Notes under the pieces: generated by a model | Told to the model about the DNA's origin: nothing | The model's input: the letters and a program-made list of their open reading frames with translations, nothing else | Database searches by the model: none | Origin: Flavobacterium sp. M31R6 | Lineage (GTDB): Bacteria; Bacteroidota; Bacteroidia; Flavobacteriales; Flavobacteriaceae | Length of the DNA: 64,000 nt | Assembly (NCBI RefSeq): GCF_013284035.1 | Contig: NZ_CP054141.1 | Coordinates: 1,736,001 to 1,800,000 of the forward strand | Reading direction: 5' to 3' | Position numbers and translations under genes: made by a program | Part shown: one piece after another, positions 1 through 8,897 of the stretch | Layout of the letters: the number at the start of each line of letters is the position of its first letter | Numbering within the stretch: position 1 is the stretch's first letter

Positions 1-401
1 AAGTCTTTCATGTTTACTTTGTCAAGTACTTCATTTATTTTGGCATCCATTTCGTTTACATCCGTCCATCCAGTAGCTTTCAAAACAAATAGCATATTGT
101 CTTTTACAGAACGGTCTGGCAGTAATTTAAAATCTTGAAAAACAATACCAAATTTTCTTCTCAAAAACGGGATATCATCTTCTTTTAAAGTGGCCAAATC
201 AAATTCTACAATCTTACCTTCGCCTTCCAATAATGGCAAATCGGCATATAATGTTTTTAACAAACTACTCTTTCCAGAACCTGTTTTTCCAATGATGTAA
301 ATAAATTCGCCGTGATTGACCTCTAAATTAACATCAGATAAAATAATTTTTCCTTCTTGGTATATGTTTACGTTTTTTAAAGACAGTACAGATTGTGACA
401 T
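1..401 (-). CDS. ftsE: Cell-division ABC transporter ATP-binding protein FtsE (3' end outside the window)
   Basis: The first 133 codons of an ABC ATPase are read on the minus strand from an ATG at 399-401; the rest lies left of the window. Walker A is GKTGSGKSS at about residues 38-46 and the Q-loop is FQDFKLLPDRSV at about 88-99. The phrase 'DFKLLPDRSV' is typical of FtsE rather than of generic exporters. In known systems FtsE pairs with the membrane protein FtsX and couples ATP hydrolysis to cell-wall hydrolase activation at the septum. The Walker B and signature motifs cannot be seen here. It is divergent from the TPR gene at 617. A LolD-type ATPase is the alternative but fits the Q-loop less well. 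Confidence 0.85.
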   Translation of the reverse strand, partial: MSQSVLSLKNVNIYQEGKIILSDVNLEVNHGEFIYIIGKTGSGKSSLLKTLYADLPLLEGEGKIVEFDLATLKEDDIPFLRRKFGIVFQDFKLLPDRSVKDNMLFVLKATGWTDVNEMDAKINEVLDKVNMKD

Positions 402-479
402 AATAGAATTTGTTTATTGGGTAAAAGTAAAAAGATAAAATCCAAATACAAAAGTAAAATGCAAAAATTAAATTTCAAA

Positions 480-532
480 TTCCAATTCAAGCTCCACTCT
501 CCTTTGGAGTTAGGCAGAGTGTAGGGAATCTG
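480..532. repeat. Degenerate palindromic intergenic repeat (CTCC...TTTGGAG type)
   Basis: Between ftsE and the TPR gene lies GCTCCACTCTCCTTTGGAG followed by a run with AGAGTGTAGGG. It resembles the small palindromic elements (CTCC-CTTTGG-GAGG) common between Flavobacterium genes, and a related form sits inside the coding start at 4629-4664. No gene is visible in the rest of 402-616. Confidence 0.4.
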
Positions 533-588
533 TTTAAAAATAGTTTATAATAAAAGCCGTCAGCCTTTCGTTATAGAATCAGATTAAA

Positions 589-596
589 TATATTTG
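589..596 (+). promoter_or_regulatory. Promoter -7 box TATATTTG for the TPR gene
   Basis: TATATTTG matches the Bacteroidota -7 consensus TAnnTTTG and ends 20 nt before the ATG at 617. The -33 element is weak (TTCG near 567). Position and motif support it; no transcription data. Confidence 0.5.
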
Positions 597-616
597 AACA
601 TTAAATAAAAACAACA

Positions 617-3600
617 ATGCGTAAACTTCCCGGACTTTTTTTATTCCTTTTTACTGTTCAAATAACGTCCCTTTATTCACAAGAATCGACCATTTACACT
701 TACCCATTAAAAGATTTCGATAAAGCACTTTCTTTATATGAGGATAAACAATATGCTTCAGCTCAAATCATTTTTAAGAATGTTCAGGATGTTGCCACAA
801 CCGAAGGTTTGCGATCAGATTGTGCCTATTATATTGCCAATTGCGCCATTCGCACCGATCAGGATAATGCGGAGGAATTGATTAACCGTTTCGTAGAAGA
901 ATATCCTGCAAGCCGTAAACAAAATCAAGCCTTTATTGATGTTGCGTATTATTATTTCGATCACAGGGATTATAAAGAAGCTTTGCTATGGTTTAACAGG
1001 GTTGATGAAAGTGTTCTAAAAGATAGTGAACGCAACAAGTATAATTTCCAAAAAGGATATGCTTATTTTGATTCCAAAAAAACAAAAGAAGCTCAAAAAT
1101 ATTTTAGTAAAGTCGCTAATACCGATGAATACGGAACGCAGAGCAAATATTACATGGGATTTATGGCTTATGAATCGGATGATTATGTAGAGGCCAATAA
1201 ACAATTTGACCAAGTTTCCGGTAATGAAAAATACTCCGAGAAATTATCCTACTACAAATCGGATATGAGTTTCAAATCGGGAGATTTTCAAAAAGCCATC
1301 GATTTAGGTATTAAAGCAATGCCGAATTCCACTCCCGAAGAAAAATCAGAATTGAATAAAATTATTGGCGAAAGCTATTTTAATCTAAAACAATATGACA
1401 AAGCAATTCCTTATTTGGTGGGATATAAAGGAAAAAAAGGGAAATGGAATAATACCGATTTCTATCAATTAGGATATGCCTATTATGTACAAAAGGATTA
1501 TGAAAATGCCATTTCGCAATTCAATAAAATTATTGACGGAAATGATTTCATAGCCCAGAATGCTTATTATCATTTGGGAGAAAGTTATTTGGAATCTGGC
1601 AAAAAGCAACAGGCTTTGAATGCTTTCAAGAATGCTTCCGAAATGAATTTTAATTTGAAACTTCAAGAAGATGCTAGTTTCAATTACGCCAAATTGAGTT
1701 ATGAAATTGGGAATTCGTATCAAAGTGTTCCCGAAGTTTTATTGGGATTTATCAATAAATATCCAACGAATCCAAATAATGATGTTATTGAAAAATTGTT
1801 GATCGATTCTTATATTTCATCCAAAAACTACAAAGAAGCATTGGTTTTATTGGAGAAAAATAAAACTCCAGAAAATAGAATTGCCTATCAAAAAGTAGTT
1901 TTCTATAGAGGATTGGAATTGTATAATGAGGGGAATTACACAGAATCCTTGTCGATGTTTGAAAAAGCAATTAAGGAACAAAAAGATCCTACGATTACTG
2001 CTCGTGCTTCTTTTTGGAAAGCGGAATCCGAATATAATTTGGAAGACTACAAAGAAGCCTTGTTGAGTTATCAGCAATTCTCGGATTTGGCAAAAGCCAA
2101 AGAAACTGTTGAATTTAAAAATATCAATTACAATATCGCTTACGCTAATTTCAAATTGAAAGAATACGAAGCGGCCGGGAATTCTTTCCAAAGCCAAATC
2201 GACAATAATAAAGCGGATAAATTTCGTTTGAATGATTCTTATTTACGTCTTGCCGACTGTAGATTCGTAACGACGAAATACCAATCAGCATTGGATGCCT
2301 ATATTAAGGTTATAGAATCCAAAAGTGTAGATGCTGATTATGCTTATTTTCAAAAAGCGCTTTGTTACGGATTTCTTTCGAAAAACAGTAAAAAGATAGA
2401 AGAACTCAATGCATTTTTGACATTGTATCCAAAATCAGATTACCAAGATGATGCTTTATTTGAATTAGGAAATACCTACGTGGCCGATAACAAACAGGAT
2501 TTAGCTATAAAGACCTATGACAAATTAGCGACAACTTTCAAAAACAGTTCATATACATCAAGGGCAGTTTTACGAGAGGGTTTGGTTTATTATAATTCGG
2601 ATCGTGATGATTTGGCTTTGGCTAAATTCAAAAAAGTAGCTACGGATTTTCCTAAAACACCAGAAGCTTACGAAGCGGTTGCTACTGCCAGATTAATTTA
2701 TGTGGATAACGGAAAAGTAGATGAATATGCCACTTGGGTAAGAACATTAGATTTTGTGGCAGTTACCGATTTAGACTTGGATAATGATACTTTTGAGGCT
2801 GCCGAAAAACAATTTGAACAGGCAAATACCAAACAGGCTATTTCTGGATACGCTAGTTATGTTTCAAAATTCCCAAATGGAGTTCATATCCTGAAAGCTA
2901 ATTTTCAATTGGCACAATTGCTTTACTCAGAAGGTTCAGAAAGTAAATCGGTTTCGAATTATGAGTATGTAATAAGCCAACCTCGTTGTGAATATACGGA
3001 GCAGTCTTTGGTTCGATTGGCGCAAATATTTTTGAAAGATAAAAATTGTGACAAAGGAATTCCGGTTTTGGTTCGCATAGAAAATGAAGCCGATTTTCCA
3101 CAGAATAAGACTTTTGCGCAAGCGAATTTGATGAAATGTTATTACGAAACCAAAGATTATTCAAATTCTGTGATTTATGCCGATAAAGTTTTGGCTAATC
3201 CGAAAGCGGAGGAAAATGTAAAAAGTGACGCCCAAATTATTGTTGCCCGTTCTGCTATGCAATCGGGTGACGAAGCCAAAGCCAAAGTCGCTTACGCAAA
3301 ATTGCTAAGTGTAAGTAAAGGTGAACTCGCAGCAGAAGCTTTGTATTATGATGCTTATTTTAAAAATAAAGACGGAAAATTTGAAATTTCAAATATTGCC
3401 ATCCAAAAATTAGCCAAAAATTATTCGAGTTACCGCTATTTTGGAGCTAAAGGTTTGGTTCTAATGGCGAAGAACTATTATGGTTTAAAAGACAGTTACC
3501 AAGCGACTTATGTTCTAGACAATGTAATCGAAAACTTCACTGATTATTCGGATGTGGTTGAAGAAGCCAAAACGGAACTGAACAGAATAAAAACGGAGGA

Positions 3601-3631
3601 AGCCAAAACAAATTCATCAATTACTAAATAA
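617..3631 (+). CDS. Large secreted tetratricopeptide-repeat protein
   Basis: This 1004-aa protein has a signal peptide at about residues 1-22 ending LYSQ, then TPR-like helix pairs through nearly the whole length, with repeated patterns such as 'YxxAxxxFxxV' and 'ALxxYxxF'. No catalytic motif was found. It probably works in the periplasm or at the outer membrane as a protein-binding scaffold, a role inferred from the fold alone. Only 9 nt separate it from the PhzF gene, and an outer-membrane barrel gene follows, so the three are probably co-transcribed. A -7 box TATATTTG ends 20 nt before the start. It is too long for a YbgF/CpoB protein and lacks the lipoprotein cysteine of the gliding protein SprE. 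Confidence 0.85.
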   Translation: MRKLPGLFLFLFTVQITSLYSQESTIYTYPLKDFDKALSLYEDKQYASAQIIFKNVQDVATTEGLRSDCAYYIANCAIRTDQDNAEELINRFVEEYPASRKQNQAFIDVAYYYFDHRDYKEALLWFNRVDESVLKDSERNKYNFQKGYAYFDSKKTKEAQKYFSKVANTDEYGTQSKYYMGFMAYESDDYVEANKQFDQVSGNEKYSEKLSYYKSDMSFKSGDFQKAIDLGIKAMPNSTPEEKSELNKIIGESYFNLKQYDKAIPYLVGYKGKKGKWNNTDFYQLGYAYYVQKDYENAISQFNKIIDGNDFIAQNAYYHLGESYLESGKKQQALNAFKNASEMNFNLKLQEDASFNYAKLSYEIGNSYQSVPEVLLGFINKYPTNPNNDVIEKLLIDSYISSKNYKEALVLLEKNKTPENRIAYQKVVFYRGLELYNEGNYTESLSMFEKAIKEQKDPTITARASFWKAESEYNLEDYKEALLSYQQFSDLAKAKETVEFKNINYNIAYANFKLKEYEAAGNSFQSQIDNNKADKFRLNDSYLRLADCRFVTTKYQSALDAYIKVIESKSVDADYAYFQKALCYGFLSKNSKKIEELNAFLTLYPKSDYQDDALFELGNTYVADNKQDLAIKTYDKLATTFKNSSYTSRAVLREGLVYYNSDRDDLALAKFKKVATDFPKTPEAYEAVATARLIYVDNGKVDEYATWVRTLDFVAVTDLDLDNDTFEAAEKQFEQANTKQAISGYASYVSKFPNGVHILKANFQLAQLLYSEGSESKSVSNYEYVISQPRCEYTEQSLVRLAQIFLKDKNCDKGIPVLVRIENEADFPQNKTFAQANLMKCYYETKDYSNSVIYADKVLANPKAEENVKSDAQIIVARSAMQSGDEAKAKVAYAKLLSVSKGELAAEALYYDAYFKNKDGKFEISNIAIQKLAKNYSSYRYFGAKGLVLMAKNYYGLKDSYQATYVLDNVIENFTDYSDVVEEAKTELNRIKTEEAKTNSSITK

Positions 3632-3640
3632 AATAGCAGA

Positions 3641-4504
3641 ATGAAATTACCTTTTTATATAGTAGATGTTTTTGCAGAGGAAAAATATGCCGGAAATCAA
3701 CTGGCAGTTTTTTTAGATGCTGATGGACTGAATACAGAACAGATGCAAAAAATTGCACGTGAAATTAATTTTGCCGAAAGTACTTTTATTACTGCGATTC
3801 ACCCTGAAAATAACAGTGCCGAAATTCGAATTTTTACAGTAGAACATGAAATGCGTTTTGCAGGTCATCCAATTATAGGGACATCTTGGGTTTTGATGAA
3901 TAAAATTATCGAAAGTCAACCTCGAAATTTTAAATTGTCGGTTCCAGTTGGTGAAATTCCAATTCAGCAATCGGGAGATTTAGTTTGGTTGCAGGCGGCT
4001 CAACCTCAATTTTGGGATGTTTTTTCAAAGGAAGATTTTTTGTCTTTTAGTAATTTAAGTGCTGCTGATTTTGATGATAAATTTCCGATTCAGGAAGTGA
4101 CTACGGGTAGCGCATTTGTAATTGTTCCGCTTAAAAGCAAAAAAGCTTTGGAAAATATAAGCCTCGAATTGAATAAAATGAAGGAATGGCTTTTGGTTCA
4201 TTGCGAAACAAATCATAGAGCATTGTATTTCTATTGTTTTGATGATGGAAAACTTTACAGCAGAATGTTATGCATTGAACACAATCAGATTATTGAAGAT
4301 GCGGCCACAGGAAGTGCCAGTACTTGTCTGCAGGCTTTTCTTCTGAAATATCATTTGCCAGAAATTAAAATGGTCAATCATCAGGGAGACTTTATAAATA
4401 GGCCTTCTAAAATTTATTTTGAAGGGGAATTGGCCAGAGATAATTTTGACATAAAAATTGGAGGGAAAACGCAATTTATTGCAAAAGGCGAATGGGAAGT
4501 GTAA
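3641..4504 (+). CDS. PhzF-family isomerase/epimerase-like protein
   Basis: This 287-aa protein has the PhzF family (diaminopimelate-epimerase fold) landmarks: 'YAGNQLAVFLDA' near residue 17, 'NFAEST' near 43 with the conserved acidic residue, 'FAGHPIIGT' near 74, and 'EDAATGSAST' near 220. Family members isomerise small carboxylated substrates; the true substrate of most is unknown and the name does not imply phenazine synthesis here, since no other phz genes are visible. It has no signal peptide, so it is cytoplasmic. It starts 9 nt after the TPR gene stop and shares its operon; the link to envelope genes is unexplained. Confidence 0.9.
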   Translation: MKLPFYIVDVFAEEKYAGNQLAVFLDADGLNTEQMQKIAREINFAESTFITAIHPENNSAEIRIFTVEHEMRFAGHPIIGTSWVLMNKIIESQPRNFKLSVPVGEIPIQQSGDLVWLQAAQPQFWDVFSKEDFLSFSNLSAADFDDKFPIQEVTTGSAFVIVPLKSKKALENISLELNKMKEWLLVHCETNHRALYFYCFDDGKLYSRMLCIEHNQIIEDAATGSASTCLQAFLLKYHLPEIKMVNHQGDFINRPSKIYFEGELARDNFDIKIGGKTQFIAKGEWEV

Positions 4505-4576
4505 GGCGTAATTAAGATTGCAGAATTAAGATTAGAGATTGCAGAATTAGAAAACAGAAGATAGAAAAAACAAAAG

Positions 4577-6397
4577 ATGAAAATTATAAACATAAAAACA
4601 TTTAAAAATAAGCAATCAACGTTCTCGGCTCCATCCCATTCGGGGAAGGTTGGGATAGGGATTTTCTTTCTGTTACTTTCTCAATTATCTTTTTCGCAAG
4701 ACAAAAAAGATAAAAATGACAATATTGGAACTGAGGTGGTAAATGTGGTTAAACCATATACCCCAACAATCTCAGATGCTTTCAAAGTAAAAGAAGTTCC
4801 GGTGATTACAAATGATGAAAATGCAAAAAAAGAAAGCGTGAAATATTCTATTTTACCTTTTCCTGTGGCTTCTACTTTTTCTCCTTCCAAAGGAAATGCG
4901 CAAGGAGTTGAGAAAGCAAAGCAAGAACGTTTGTTTAAAAATTATGCAACTTTCGGAATTGGAAACTATGGCGCTTTGAATGCTGAATTGTATGTGAATG
5001 AGGATCTTAATAATAATGAATATATTGGTGGAATGTTTCGCCATAATTCTTCACAGGGAGGGATAAAAGATATCACACTGGACGACTTCTATTATGACAC
5101 CAAAATTGATTTGATTTATGGATCAAACGAGCAGGAAATGGCTTGGAATATAAAATTGGGATACCAGAATCAAATTTATAATTGGTATGGTTTGCCTGCC
5201 GATTTTGGAAATACATTAACACTTCCAGAAAGTATGGCTTTGGTTAATGGAATCAATCCGCAACAATCTTACAATACAATTACGGCTGGAGGCTCACTGG
5301 CTATTGAAGAAGCTTTTGTAAAAGATGTTAAACTTGAGTTGACTCACTTTTCGGATGCATACAGTTCGGCGGAGAATAGATTTTTATTAGCGCCAACTTT
5401 TAAGTTTGATGTGATGGATGAAGCAATAAAAACCAAAGTTTTTGTCGATTATATTGACGGTAGTTTTAAGAAAGATTATTCAGGAATCAATACTGCAGAC
5501 ATTAAATACGGCTTTACAAATTTGGGAATAGTACCGAGTTTTGTAATGAAAAGAGACGATTGGACGATCGATATTGGAGCTGGTTTGGTTTATAGTATGG
5601 GAAAGAATAACACGAGCAACAAGTTTTATGTTTATCCATCGGTTTCTGCTTCGTATAATGTTGTGGGTGATTTGATGATATTTTATGCAAGTGCTATTGG
5701 TAACTTGAAGCAAAATACCTATAAAGATTTTGTTGATGGAAATCCATTTGTTTCACCGACATTAAATATTAAACCAACCAATGAATTGTATGATGTTAAT
5801 GCAGGTTTAAAAGGGAAATTGGCCAGTACGGTGAGTTATGATATCAAAGCTTCGTATATATATGATGAAAACAAAGCATTATTCAAAAGCAATGACTACA
5901 ATGAAAAAGATACTAATGCCAATTACGCTTTCGGGAATTCATTTCAGGTAATTTATGATGATATGAAAACCTTACGTCTTTACGGAGAAATTAAAGCAGA
6001 TTTAGCCAAAGGTGTCACAGTAGAAGCTGATGCAACTTTTAATAGTTATTCTAATAAAATACAAGGAGAAGCTTGGAATTTGCCAGAACTTCAATTGAAT
6101 TCCAAAGTTGATTTTATGATTACCGAGAAATGGTTTGCAGGTATAAATTTGTTTTATGTAGGCGAACGTAAAGATCAACAGTTGAATACCGATATTGTTT
6201 ATGTTATTGCTCCAGGACCAATCACATTGGATGGTTATTTTGATTTGAATGCTAATATTCGATTCAAATACAGTGAAAGGTTTACTACCTTTTTAAAAGC
6301 GAACAACATTATGAATAATGGATATCAAAAATGGTTGAATTATCCAGTTCAAGGTTTTCAAGTGATGTTGGGAGCGAATTATAAATTTGATTTTTAA
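4577..6397 (+). CDS. Outer-membrane beta-barrel protein (TonB-receptor-like, no clear plug)
   Basis: This 606-aa protein has a signal sequence ending 'LLLSQLSFSQ' near residue 41, then about 90 residues with 'VVNVVKPYTPTISDAFK', then alternating hydrophobic/aromatic strands ending in 'MLGANYKFDF', a terminal Phe typical of barrels inserted by BAM. No TonB plug or TonB box is evident, so it is not a standard receptor. The N-terminus is unusually long: residues about 14-33 are encoded by a palindromic repeat (4629-4664), pushing the hydrophobic core away from Met1. A later start is not available before the signal core. It lies 72 nt after the PhzF gene, with AT-rich repeated 'agattgcagaatta' in the gap. 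Confidence 0.75.
   Translation: MKIINIKTFKNKQSTFSAPSHSGKVGIGIFFLLLSQLSFSQDKKDKNDNIGTEVVNVVKPYTPTISDAFKVKEVPVITNDENAKKESVKYSILPFPVASTFSPSKGNAQGVEKAKQERLFKNYATFGIGNYGALNAELYVNEDLNNNEYIGGMFRHNSSQGGIKDITLDDFYYDTKIDLIYGSNEQEMAWNIKLGYQNQIYNWYGLPADFGNTLTLPESMALVNGINPQQSYNTITAGGSLAIEEAFVKDVKLELTHFSDAYSSAENRFLLAPTFKFDVMDEAIKTKVFVDYIDGSFKKDYSGINTADIKYGFTNLGIVPSFVMKRDDWTIDIGAGLVYSMGKNNTSNKFYVYPSVSASYNVVGDLMIFYASAIGNLKQNTYKDFVDGNPFVSPTLNIKPTNELYDVNAGLKGKLASTVSYDIKASYIYDENKALFKSNDYNEKDTNANYAFGNSFQVIYDDMKTLRLYGEIKADLAKGVTVEADATFNSYSNKIQGEAWNLPELQLNSKVDFMITEKWFAGINLFYVGERKDQQLNTDIVYVIAPGPITLDGYFDLNANIRFKYSERFTTFLKANNIMNNGYQKWLNYPVQGFQVMLGANYKFDF
4629..4664. repeat. Palindromic repeat embedded in the coding start of the barrel gene
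   Basis: CTCCATCCCATTCGGGGAAG followed by GTTGGGATAGGG can fold with CATCCCA against TGGGATA around a C/G-rich loop. It resembles the intergenic CTCC...GGGGAGGGTTGGG elements of flavobacteria but is read in frame here as APSHSGKVGIGI. Confidence 0.45.
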
Positions 6398-6399
6398 GA

Positions 6400-6502
6400 C
6401 TAAGTTTCTGAGTTACTAAGATGCTAAGCTTCTAAGTTTTTTTTAAGGATTATAATATTAATAGTTTTAATAACTTAGCATCTTCGTAATTCAGAGTCTT
6501 AG
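6400..6502. repeat. Long imperfect inverted repeat after the barrel gene
   Basis: The left arm 6400-6428 and right arm 6474-6502 are 29 nt each and mostly complementary (the right arm begins CTTAGCATCTT; the left arm ends AAGATGCTAAG). The right arm continues into more 'CTTAG-CA-CTTAG' units up to about 6530. It fills the gap between the barrel gene and the Gre-like gene. It may act as a weak hairpin terminator or be a dispersed repeat. Confidence 0.55.
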
Positions 6503-6540
6503 CAACTTAGTGTCTTAGGAACTCAGCAACTTTCTCCACA

Positions 6541-6990
6541 ATGACTTTCAAACAAAAAATATACCACCAATACCATCAATTAGTTCAAGACAGAATTGAC
6601 GCTTTTAGGGATATGATCGCGGCTTTGACCGAAGATTCTAAAAACGATGCCAAAGGTTCGGCAGGAGATAAGCACGAAACAGCTTTGTCTATGATGCATA
6701 TCGAACAGGAAAAATTTAATACGAAACTCAAAGAAGTATTGGCTCAAAAAGCAGTTTTAGATAAGTTGGATTCTTCTGTTGTGGCAGAAACTATCATTTT
6801 GGGTAGTTTGGTAAAAGCGAATGGGATTTATTTGTACCTAAGTCTTGCCCTTCCAAAAATCAATGTAGAAGGTATTAATATTATTGCTTTATCTCCACAA
6901 TCTCCGCTTGGAAATAAATTGATGGGAAACAAAGTAGGATTTACTTTTGAGATTAATACCACCAAATACACAATAGAAGAAATTTTTTAG
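6541..6990 (+). CDS. Small GreA/GreB-like protein
   Basis: This 149-aa cytoplasmic protein has two parts. Residues 1-75 form a charged helical hairpin. Residues 80-149 match the C-terminal Gre-factor/Rnk fold: 'SPQSPLGNKLMGNKVGFTFE' is the family's SPLGxALLGKKxGD pattern. Gre factors insert a coiled coil into the RNA polymerase secondary channel to restart backtracked complexes; the acidic tip they need is represented at best by 'EDSKNDAKGSAGDKHE', so activity is uncertain. Database entries for similar proteins sometimes carry the name 3-oxoacyl-ACP synthase, which the sequence does not support. It stands alone between the inverted repeat upstream and the amidohydrolase downstream. Confidence 0.65.
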   Translation: MTFKQKIYHQYHQLVQDRIDAFRDMIAALTEDSKNDAKGSAGDKHETALSMMHIEQEKFNTKLKEVLAQKAVLDKLDSSVVAETIILGSLVKANGIYLYLSLALPKINVEGINIIALSPQSPLGNKLMGNKVGFTFEINTTKYTIEEIF

Positions 6991-7032
6991 TCTATATCTT
7001 TTAAGCAATTCATTTTATAATTTACGGTTTAT

Positions 7033-7060
7033 TGGAGCTCTTTTTTTTATATTAGCTCCA
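7033..7060. promoter_or_regulatory. Palindrome with -7-like sequence upstream of the amidohydrolase
   Basis: TGGAGCT (7033-7039) and AGCTCCA (7054-7060) pair around a T-rich loop; TATATTAG at 7048-7055 differs from the -7 consensus by one base. It may be the terminator of the Gre-like gene, an operator, or both. Confidence 0.35.
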
Positions 7061-7078
7061 TTAACTAAACTGTTTATT

Positions 7079-8704
7079 ATGAAGAAAATTTCTTTTCTGC
7101 TTTCATTGATTGTATTGGTTTCCTGTAATCAAAAAGAAAAAATTACTGTAGACACCATTATTACAGATGCCAATATTTATACCGTAAACAAAGATTTTGG
7201 TAAAGCGTCTGCTATGGCGATTCAATCTGGTAAAATTGTGGCTATTGGTTCCAATGATGAAATAGCAAATTCGTATGATTCCAAAAACACTATTGATGCA
7301 AAAGGGAAATTTATTTACCCAGGTTTGTATGATGCCCATTGTCATTTTTATAGTTATGGACTGAGTTTGCAAGAAGTCGATTTGCGAGGAACCAAAAGCA
7401 TGGCGGAAGTAATTGACAGAATCAAGAAATATCAAGAAGAAAGAAAAACAACTTTTATCGTTGGAAATGGATGGGATCAAAACGATTGGGATATAAAGAA
7501 GTTTCCAACGAAAGAAGATTTAGATGCAGCTTTTCCAAATATTCCGGTAGTTTTAAATCGTATAGATGGTCACGCAATTGTTGTGAATAGTTTGGCTTTG
7601 AAATTGGCAGGAATCACAAAATCAACAAAAGTATCTGGTGGTGAAATTGTTTTGGAAAATGGTGAACCTAATGGAATTTTGATTGACAATCCAATGGAGT
7701 TGGTTTTTAAAATAATACCTAAACCCAATCGTAAAAAACAAATCGCTGGATTATTAGATGCCGAAAAAGTTATGTTTCAATATGGGTTGACAACTGTCAA
7801 TGATGCAGGTTTAGACCCGGATGTAATTAATTTGATGGATAGTTTGCAAAAAGCAAAAGCGATGAAAATTAATGTGTATGCGATGATTACGGCAAATCAA
7901 AAGAATATTGATTTATACTTGAAAAAAGGAATTTACAAAACAGATAATCTAAATGTATGCTCTTTTAAAATGTATGGAGATGGCGCATTGGGTTCACGTG
8001 GCGCCTGTTTGCATAAACCTTATTCAGATAGTCCAAAACAATATGGAGCATTGCTTTCATCTGTTGAAGAATTAAAAAATGTAGCCAATCAAATAGCCAA
8101 TTCTCCTTTTCAGTTGAATTCGCATGCTATTGGAGATTCGGCCAATACTGTTTTGTTGAAAATATACAAAGATGCATTAACCGGTAAGAAAGACAGAAGA
8201 TGGAAAATCGAACATGCACAAGTGATTCAAGAGGCCGATTTTGATTATTTTGCAACTGGAATAATTCCATCTGTACAGCCTACACATGCTACATCTGATA
8301 TGTATTGGGCAGGTGAAAGATTAGGTAAAGAACGATTGAAAAATGCCTATGCCTATAAAAAATTACTTCAAAAAGCTGGAATAGTTGCTTTGGGGACGGA
8401 TTTTCCAGTAGAAGAAGTAAATCCAATGCTTACTTTTCATGCTGCTGTAGCCAGAAAGGATATTAAAAATTATCCAAAGGGAGGTTTTCAAATGGAAAAT
8501 GCATTGACAAGAGAGGAGACTTTAAAAGGAATGACTATTTGGGCAGCCTATTCTAATTTTGAAGAAAAAGAAAAAGGAAGTCTTGAAGTAGGTAAATGGG
8601 CAGATTTTGTAATTTTTGATCAGGATTTGATGAAAGTTGAAGAAAATCAAATGGTTAAATTAATTCCAACTCAGGTGTTTTTAAAGGGAGCAAAAGTGAA
8701 ATAA
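7079..8704 (+). CDS. Secreted amidohydrolase, YtcJ-like (amidohydrolase family 3), lipoprotein
   Basis: This 541-aa protein starts with a lipoprotein signal (MKKISFLLSLIVLVSC, lipobox cysteine at 16). Metal ligands of the amidohydrolase superfamily are visible: 'DAHCHF' near residue 86, 'NSHAIGDS' near 350, 'EHAQ' near 380 and 'GTDFPVEEVNP' near 440. The N-terminal 'DTIITDANIYTVNKD' is the small beta-sandwich strand of YtcJ-type enzymes. These hydrolyse amides or lactams with one or two metals; the substrate is unknown. It probably sits on the outer face of a membrane. It appears monocistronic: a 393-nt repeat-filled gap follows. Confidence 0.85.
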   Translation: MKKISFLLSLIVLVSCNQKEKITVDTIITDANIYTVNKDFGKASAMAIQSGKIVAIGSNDEIANSYDSKNTIDAKGKFIYPGLYDAHCHFYSYGLSLQEVDLRGTKSMAEVIDRIKKYQEERKTTFIVGNGWDQNDWDIKKFPTKEDLDAAFPNIPVVLNRIDGHAIVVNSLALKLAGITKSTKVSGGEIVLENGEPNGILIDNPMELVFKIIPKPNRKKQIAGLLDAEKVMFQYGLTTVNDAGLDPDVINLMDSLQKAKAMKINVYAMITANQKNIDLYLKKGIYKTDNLNVCSFKMYGDGALGSRGACLHKPYSDSPKQYGALLSSVEELKNVANQIANSPFQLNSHAIGDSANTVLLKIYKDALTGKKDRRWKIEHAQVIQEADFDYFATGIIPSVQPTHATSDMYWAGERLGKERLKNAYAYKKLLQKAGIVALGTDFPVEEVNPMLTFHAAVARKDIKNYPKGGFQMENALTREETLKGMTIWAAYSNFEEKEKGSLEVGKWADFVIFDQDLMKVEENQMVKLIPTQVFLKGAKVK

Positions 8705-8760
8705 TTTTTTTGTAATTTGAGCTAAATTCTACATTCAACTCGCAATGCTCAATAGAAAAA

Positions 8761-8897
8761 TTATTTCACGAAGATTCGCAAAATAGCTCTAAGATTCGCA
8801 AAGATTACTGTCTTTTTTTTGGTTATTGCAAAAACCTTTGAGGTTCTTTGCGTACCCTTTGCGTACCCTTTGCGAATCTTTGCGAATCTTTGCGAAA
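8761..8897. repeat. Intergenic repeat cluster: inverted 16-mer and tandem decamers
   Basis: AAGATTCGCAAAGATT (8791-8806) and its exact reverse complement AATCTTTGCGAATCTT (8875-8890) flank a region with two tandem 'TGCGTACCCTT' copies and two 'TGCGAATCTT' copies. An apparent reading frame at 8826-9041 is only translated repeat. The remainder of 8705-9097 holds nothing else recognised. Confidence 0.7.

Noticed and set aside
3641..4504. Phenazine biosynthesis
   Set aside because: PhzF-family proteins are widespread and no other phenazine genes are present.
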